The notes below the pieces were generated by a model that was given only the letters and a program-made list of their open reading frames with translations, did not search any database and was not told the origin of the DNA. The position numbers and the translations under genes are program-made. A stretch of 64,000 nt of DNA from PGYT01 sp963675055 (GTDB taxonomy: Bacteria; Bacteroidota; Ignavibacteria; Ignavibacteriales; Melioribacteraceae), in NCBI GenBank assembly GCA_963675055.2, contig CAXXJE010000001.1, positions 664,222 to 728,221 of the forward strand. The letters are read 5' to 3'. Below are positions 60,922 through 64,000 of this stretch, piece by piece. How positions within the stretch are numbered: position 1 is the first letter of the stretch; every line of letters starts with the position of its first letter.

Positions 60922-62649
60922 ATGAGCTGGATATTCGCATATTTCGGTAATAATGTAAACAGTGCGGTTTCGGGATTTAGAAATCTGCAGGCGCCTGCTG
61001 TGCATGAAATCCAAAGGGAAAGATTTTTCGTTGCAGCCGGCGGTAATGATGAGACTATCTCGAAAAATATCGGTGAAGATAAGCAGAACCGGATTGTCTG
61101 CGGCATCGGACTAGTAAATAGTAATCAGACAATTAAATATGCTGACAATACAGACTGGGAAAGTTTTGTTGCTGATCCGGTCAACAACGAAATGTCCGGA
61201 CATTATACCGGTTTAACCTGGAACGAGAAGGAAGTAAAAGTCTTTACCGACAGGACCGGGCTAAGAGATATTTACTACGCGAAAACGCATGATGGAATAG
61301 TTATTTCAACACGTCCTGACTGGCTGCGGGAATTTACCAACCTTGAGATTAACTTCCGGGAATTCTCCACACGCTGGATTCTCTTTAACCAGATTTCGCA
61401 TAAAAGTATTCTGGACGGAAGTAAGCGACTGACTGCGGGAAGCGGAATTAAATTCAATTTGTTGACATATATTATTGAAGAGTTCTGCAATACATTCAAT
61501 TATCCCGATCAGTTACCAAGAGAACAAAACCTTGAGTGCCGACTTAAACAGTATCTGGAATCGGCCTCATTAGTCGGGAAAGGTATGTCGCTCAGTCTTT
61601 CAGGCGGAATGGATTCAAGAGCGCTGCTTTCAATCCTTAAGAACTCACAAAATGAGAATTGGGATACTCATACATTCGGACCCCCGGATCACCCTGACAG
61701 CAGAACAGCCTCAGGGATTACAAACGGGCTTCAAATCCGGTACCGCCAAATCAATCTTCCTCAGCCTCCTTTTGAAACAATATTGACTGAACTTAAAGAG
61801 TATGCTGCCTCAACTTTAGTCAATAACCCGGCATCAGCTATTATGCAGCTTCGTAATTACAATGAATTGAGAAATAAAAATTATGCGGTAATGGACGGCG
61901 GATTCGGAGAAATATGGAGGCGGGAATTTCTTTTTAAGCTGGAGTTGAGAGGTGCGAAAGCAATTCGAGAAGGAAATGGCGAAGAGATAACCAAGTATAT
62001 GCGCCATTTTAGATCAGATATTTTCAATTCTGAGATTAATGATCTTATGGATTTATCTTCAATTGAACAGGTAAAGGAAGCTATAAGTACACTCCCTTTG
62101 CCGCAGAATATCGGGATCGGTAACTGGCTGGATTTCCTTGCAATAAAAACAAGGCTGCCGAATTATTACGGACACGAACAGGCAAGGCTGGACGAACTTA
62201 TAAGCGCTGTTATGCCCTTTGCCCAGCCGGAGATGTTTGAACTTCTATTTTCTTATCCGGTGGAATTACGTCGCAACGGTAAACTGTTTAAGGAAATAAT
62301 AAACACTAACTGTCCGAAACTGAAATCTTATCCGCTGGTAAAAGGTGTTGTAACCAGTCCGTACGGATTATCTTCATTTCAATCGCGAATTTATTCGTTA
62401 ATCAGCAAAAAGATAAAACGAAATTCATATATTGACAATAGAACAAACGACTTTTTAACACTGTTCAAAGACTATATATATGATATAACTAACTCTACGA
62501 ATTTTAATAACTGTGAATTTTATGATCACAAAAACATTAAAACTCTGGTTTCAGAATATTATAAAGGAGATATTGCACTGGCAAACCAGCTCGACTGGTT
62601 TTTATCATTTGAACTCTTCAGACAAAGTATAAATAGCAATAAGACATAA
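60922..62649 (+). CDS. Asparagine-synthetase-like protein lacking the N-terminal cysteine
   Basis: The 575-residue protein has the two-domain layout of AsnB. An N-terminal Ntn-type region runs to about residue 185, and a synthetase domain carries the PP-loop SGGMDS at 227-232. The N-terminus reads MSWIFAYFG, so the glutaminase nucleophile Cys2 of AsnB is replaced by Ser2. The glutamine-hydrolysing site is therefore probably inactive. Such proteins occur as beta-lactam synthetases, lasso-peptide cyclases or ammonia-using ligases, often in biosynthetic clusters. No such cluster is visible here. The C-terminal 100 residues lack recognisable motifs. Confidence 0.8.
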   Translation: MSWIFAYFGNNVNSAVSGFRNLQAPAVHEIQRERFFVAAGGNDETISKNIGEDKQNRIVCGIGLVNSNQTIKYADNTDWESFVADPVNNEMSGHYTGLTWNEKEVKVFTDRTGLRDIYYAKTHDGIVISTRPDWLREFTNLEINFREFSTRWILFNQISHKSILDGSKRLTAGSGIKFNLLTYIIEEFCNTFNYPDQLPREQNLECRLKQYLESASLVGKGMSLSLSGGMDSRALLSILKNSQNENWDTHTFGPPDHPDSRTASGITNGLQIRYRQINLPQPPFETILTELKEYAASTLVNNPASAIMQLRNYNELRNKNYAVMDGGFGEIWRREFLFKLELRGAKAIREGNGEEITKYMRHFRSDIFNSEINDLMDLSSIEQVKEAISTLPLPQNIGIGNWLDFLAIKTRLPNYYGHEQARLDELISAVMPFAQPEMFELLFSYPVELRRNGKLFKEIINTNCPKLKSYPLVKGVVTSPYGLSSFQSRIYSLISKKIKRNSYIDNRTNDFLTLFKDYIYDITNSTNFNNCEFYDHKNIKTLVSEYYKGDIALANQLDWFLSFELFRQSINSNKT

Positions 62650-62732
62650 TTTATTTTGTTCATTTAATATTTTTTGTAAATATTCGCGATGCCAATTAGT
62701 TAGCATCGCCAAATTGTTTCAGGATTAATTTA

Positions 62733-64000
62733 ATGCGCATACCCGAAGTTCAGATTGAAGATATAAGAAACACAGTCAACATTCTTGATGTTATTTCAGG
62801 ATATGTGCAGCTGCGAAAACGCGGCAGAAACTTCATAGGTTTATGTCCATTCCATAAAGAAAAAAACTCCTTCATTTACCGTTAGCGAAGAGAAGCAGAT
62901 ATTCCACTGCTTCGGGTGCGGAGCAGGCGGTAATGTTTATAAGTTTCTTATGGACTTTAAAAGTATTTCATTCGTTGAGGCTGTTGAGGAAGTCGCAGAC
63001 CAGGCAGGAATAAAAATTAACTTTGAGAAAGACCAGTACAGCGCGGAACAAAATGAGCTTGAAGAATATTATGACATAAACGTATTGGCCGCAAAGTATT
63101 TTTCGAACAACCTGCTTAACAGCAAACAGGGTGAAGAAGCTCGTGAGTACTTTAAGAACAGACTTATCAAGCCACAGACTCAGCGTGTTTTCGGATTGGG
63201 ATACGCCATGCCGGAGTGGGAAAGTATACTGTTCTACTTCAAGGAGAACAAGGTTGATCTTAGCAAAGCATTACATATCGGATTGATAGATACAAGAGAT
63301 GACGGCTCTTACTACGACAAATTCCGCGCGCGCGTGATATTTCCGATCTTCTCTCCGAATGGAAGAGTAATTGCTTTCGGCGGACGAATACTCGACAAGA
63401 CTGCTAAAGCAGCCAAGTATCTTAACTCACCGGAATCCAAAGTCTATTCGAAGCGTAAATCATTGTACGGATTGTTCCATTCCAAAGACGAGATCCGCAA
63501 ACTGAACAAAGTTATACTCGTCGAAGGCTACATGGATCTGATATCGCTATACCAGCACGGCGTTAAGAATGTTGTTGCCTCATCCGGTACCTCGCTGACG
63601 GAAGAACAGGTTCAGCTGCTTTCACGGTTCACAAAGAATATTACTGTAATATTCGATGCCGATGATGCAGGACAGAAAGCTGCCGTTAGAAGTATTGAAA
63701 TACTCTTAAAGTATGATTTTGATGTTCGTGTAGTATTGCTTCCGGAGGGAGATGATCCCGATAGCTATATTCAAAAAAACGGGCGCGAAGCTTTCGAAGA
63801 ACAATTGCTAAAGCACAGAATTTTCTCGAATTCGAAACAGAGCAACTAAAGAAATCGGGTGCTTTTGATGACCCCGCGAAACATGCCGAAGCGATCAGGA
63901 CCCTTGTCGCTTCCGCAGCGCTTGTCAGCGATGAACTGAAAAGAAATCTCTTAATCAAATCGATCTCAAAGAAATTCAATCTTCGAGAAAAACTGATTGA
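62733..64000 (+). pseudogene. dnaG: DNA primase DnaG with two compensating frameshifts (3' end cut by window)
   Basis: The start is the ATG at 62733 (AGGA upstream). The zinc finger begins C38-P-F-H41 but reaches a stop right after an A-run at 62860-62866. Removing one A restores TPSFTVSEEKQIFHCFGCGAG and the rest of the primase, including the TOPRIM motif VILVEGYMDL and VIFDADDAGQ. Near 63810-63812 the frame is lost again, and adding one A gives KAQNFLEFETEQLKKSGAF to the window end, back in the first frame. DnaG is essential, so sequence errors in A-runs are more likely than a broken gene. The gene continues beyond 64000. Confidence 0.85.

Noticed and set aside
62950..63849. A separate 299-residue gene starting at 62950
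   Set aside because: It is the middle of dnaG between the two frameshifts; its start codon lies within the zinc-finger domain.
1..64000. tRNA, rRNA, CRISPR arrays, transposases or prophage genes
   Set aside because: No regularly spaced repeats, transposase motifs or cloverleaf-like intergenic sequences were seen; the only element-like unit is the GIY-YIG gene with its palindromes.

Overview
The window looks like a chromosomal segment of a heterotrophic bacterium from the Bacteroidota / Chlorobiota / Ignavibacteriota side of the FCB group. I favour an Ignavibacteria-like organism, with moderate confidence. The reasons are gene content: an Rnf complex in the order C-D-G-E-A-B with an RseC-type protein, a long three-domain IspG, a bacterial geranylgeranylglyceryl-phosphate-synthase-like protein, an RprX/RprY-like two-component pair, M16 peptidase pairs with a LolA-like tail, a tricorn-like S41 protease, and many outer-membrane proteins. 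Base composition is moderately AT-rich. Some genes have clear Shine-Dalgarno sequences and many do not.

Region 1 (1-8962) is a single minus-strand run of eleven tightly packed genes. Eight of them form what looks like a surface-sugar pathway: a GT-B glycosyltransferase, an SpsF-type nucleotidyltransferase, a split transketolase (two genes), a GSA-type aminotransferase, an SDR dehydrogenase, a KdsC-like phosphatase and a SAF-less NeuB. Three further genes follow: a fatty-acid-hydroxylase family protein, an SMR exporter and an acyltransferase cut by the window edge. This cluster is my best candidate for an undescribed pathway, a transketolase-fed ulosonic acid.

Region 2 (9171-16242, plus strand) holds a phosphoesterase and then the Rnf Na+/H+-pumping ferredoxin:NAD+ oxidoreductase operon. 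Between rnfB and rseC sits a small GIY-YIG gene bracketed by two palindromes of matching design, which looks like an inserted selfish or domesticated element. Region 3 (16263-25348) has a chemoreceptor, a DcaP-like porin, a secreted GH20 hexosaminidase, a class II photolyase and dnaA. A probable oriC with six same-direction DnaA-box-like 9-mers lies at 25349-25853.

Region 4 (25854-36723) carries housekeeping and accessory genes: asparaginase, an HEGGH membrane protein, an ATP-cone nucleoside-kinase fusion, hemerythrin, an ArsC-like protein, Tex, GGGP synthase, GmhA, a haem-binding protein and aconitase. Region 5 (36787-48785) has a large tricorn-like protease, a DUF192 protein, hydrolases, a LysM protein, an M16 peptidase pair, a HAD phosphatase and an MFS transporter.

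Region 6 (48825-54060) is regulatory. An OmpR-family sensor/regulator pair is transcribed away from an acidic repeat protein, across an intergenic array of TTAAC repeats spaced 10-11 bp. Next to it, a CarH/LitR-like B12 photoreceptor repressor is divergent from an ECF sigma factor. Region 7 (54142-64000) contains an MlaF-like ATPase, radA, a zinc-ribbon coiled-coil protein with a Nif3 protein, ispG, a DJ-1/PfpI protein, an asparagine-synthetase-like enzyme without its N-terminal cysteine, and dnaG. The dnaG gene carries two compensating homopolymer frameshifts and runs off the window. I found no tRNA, rRNA, CRISPR array or insertion sequence.
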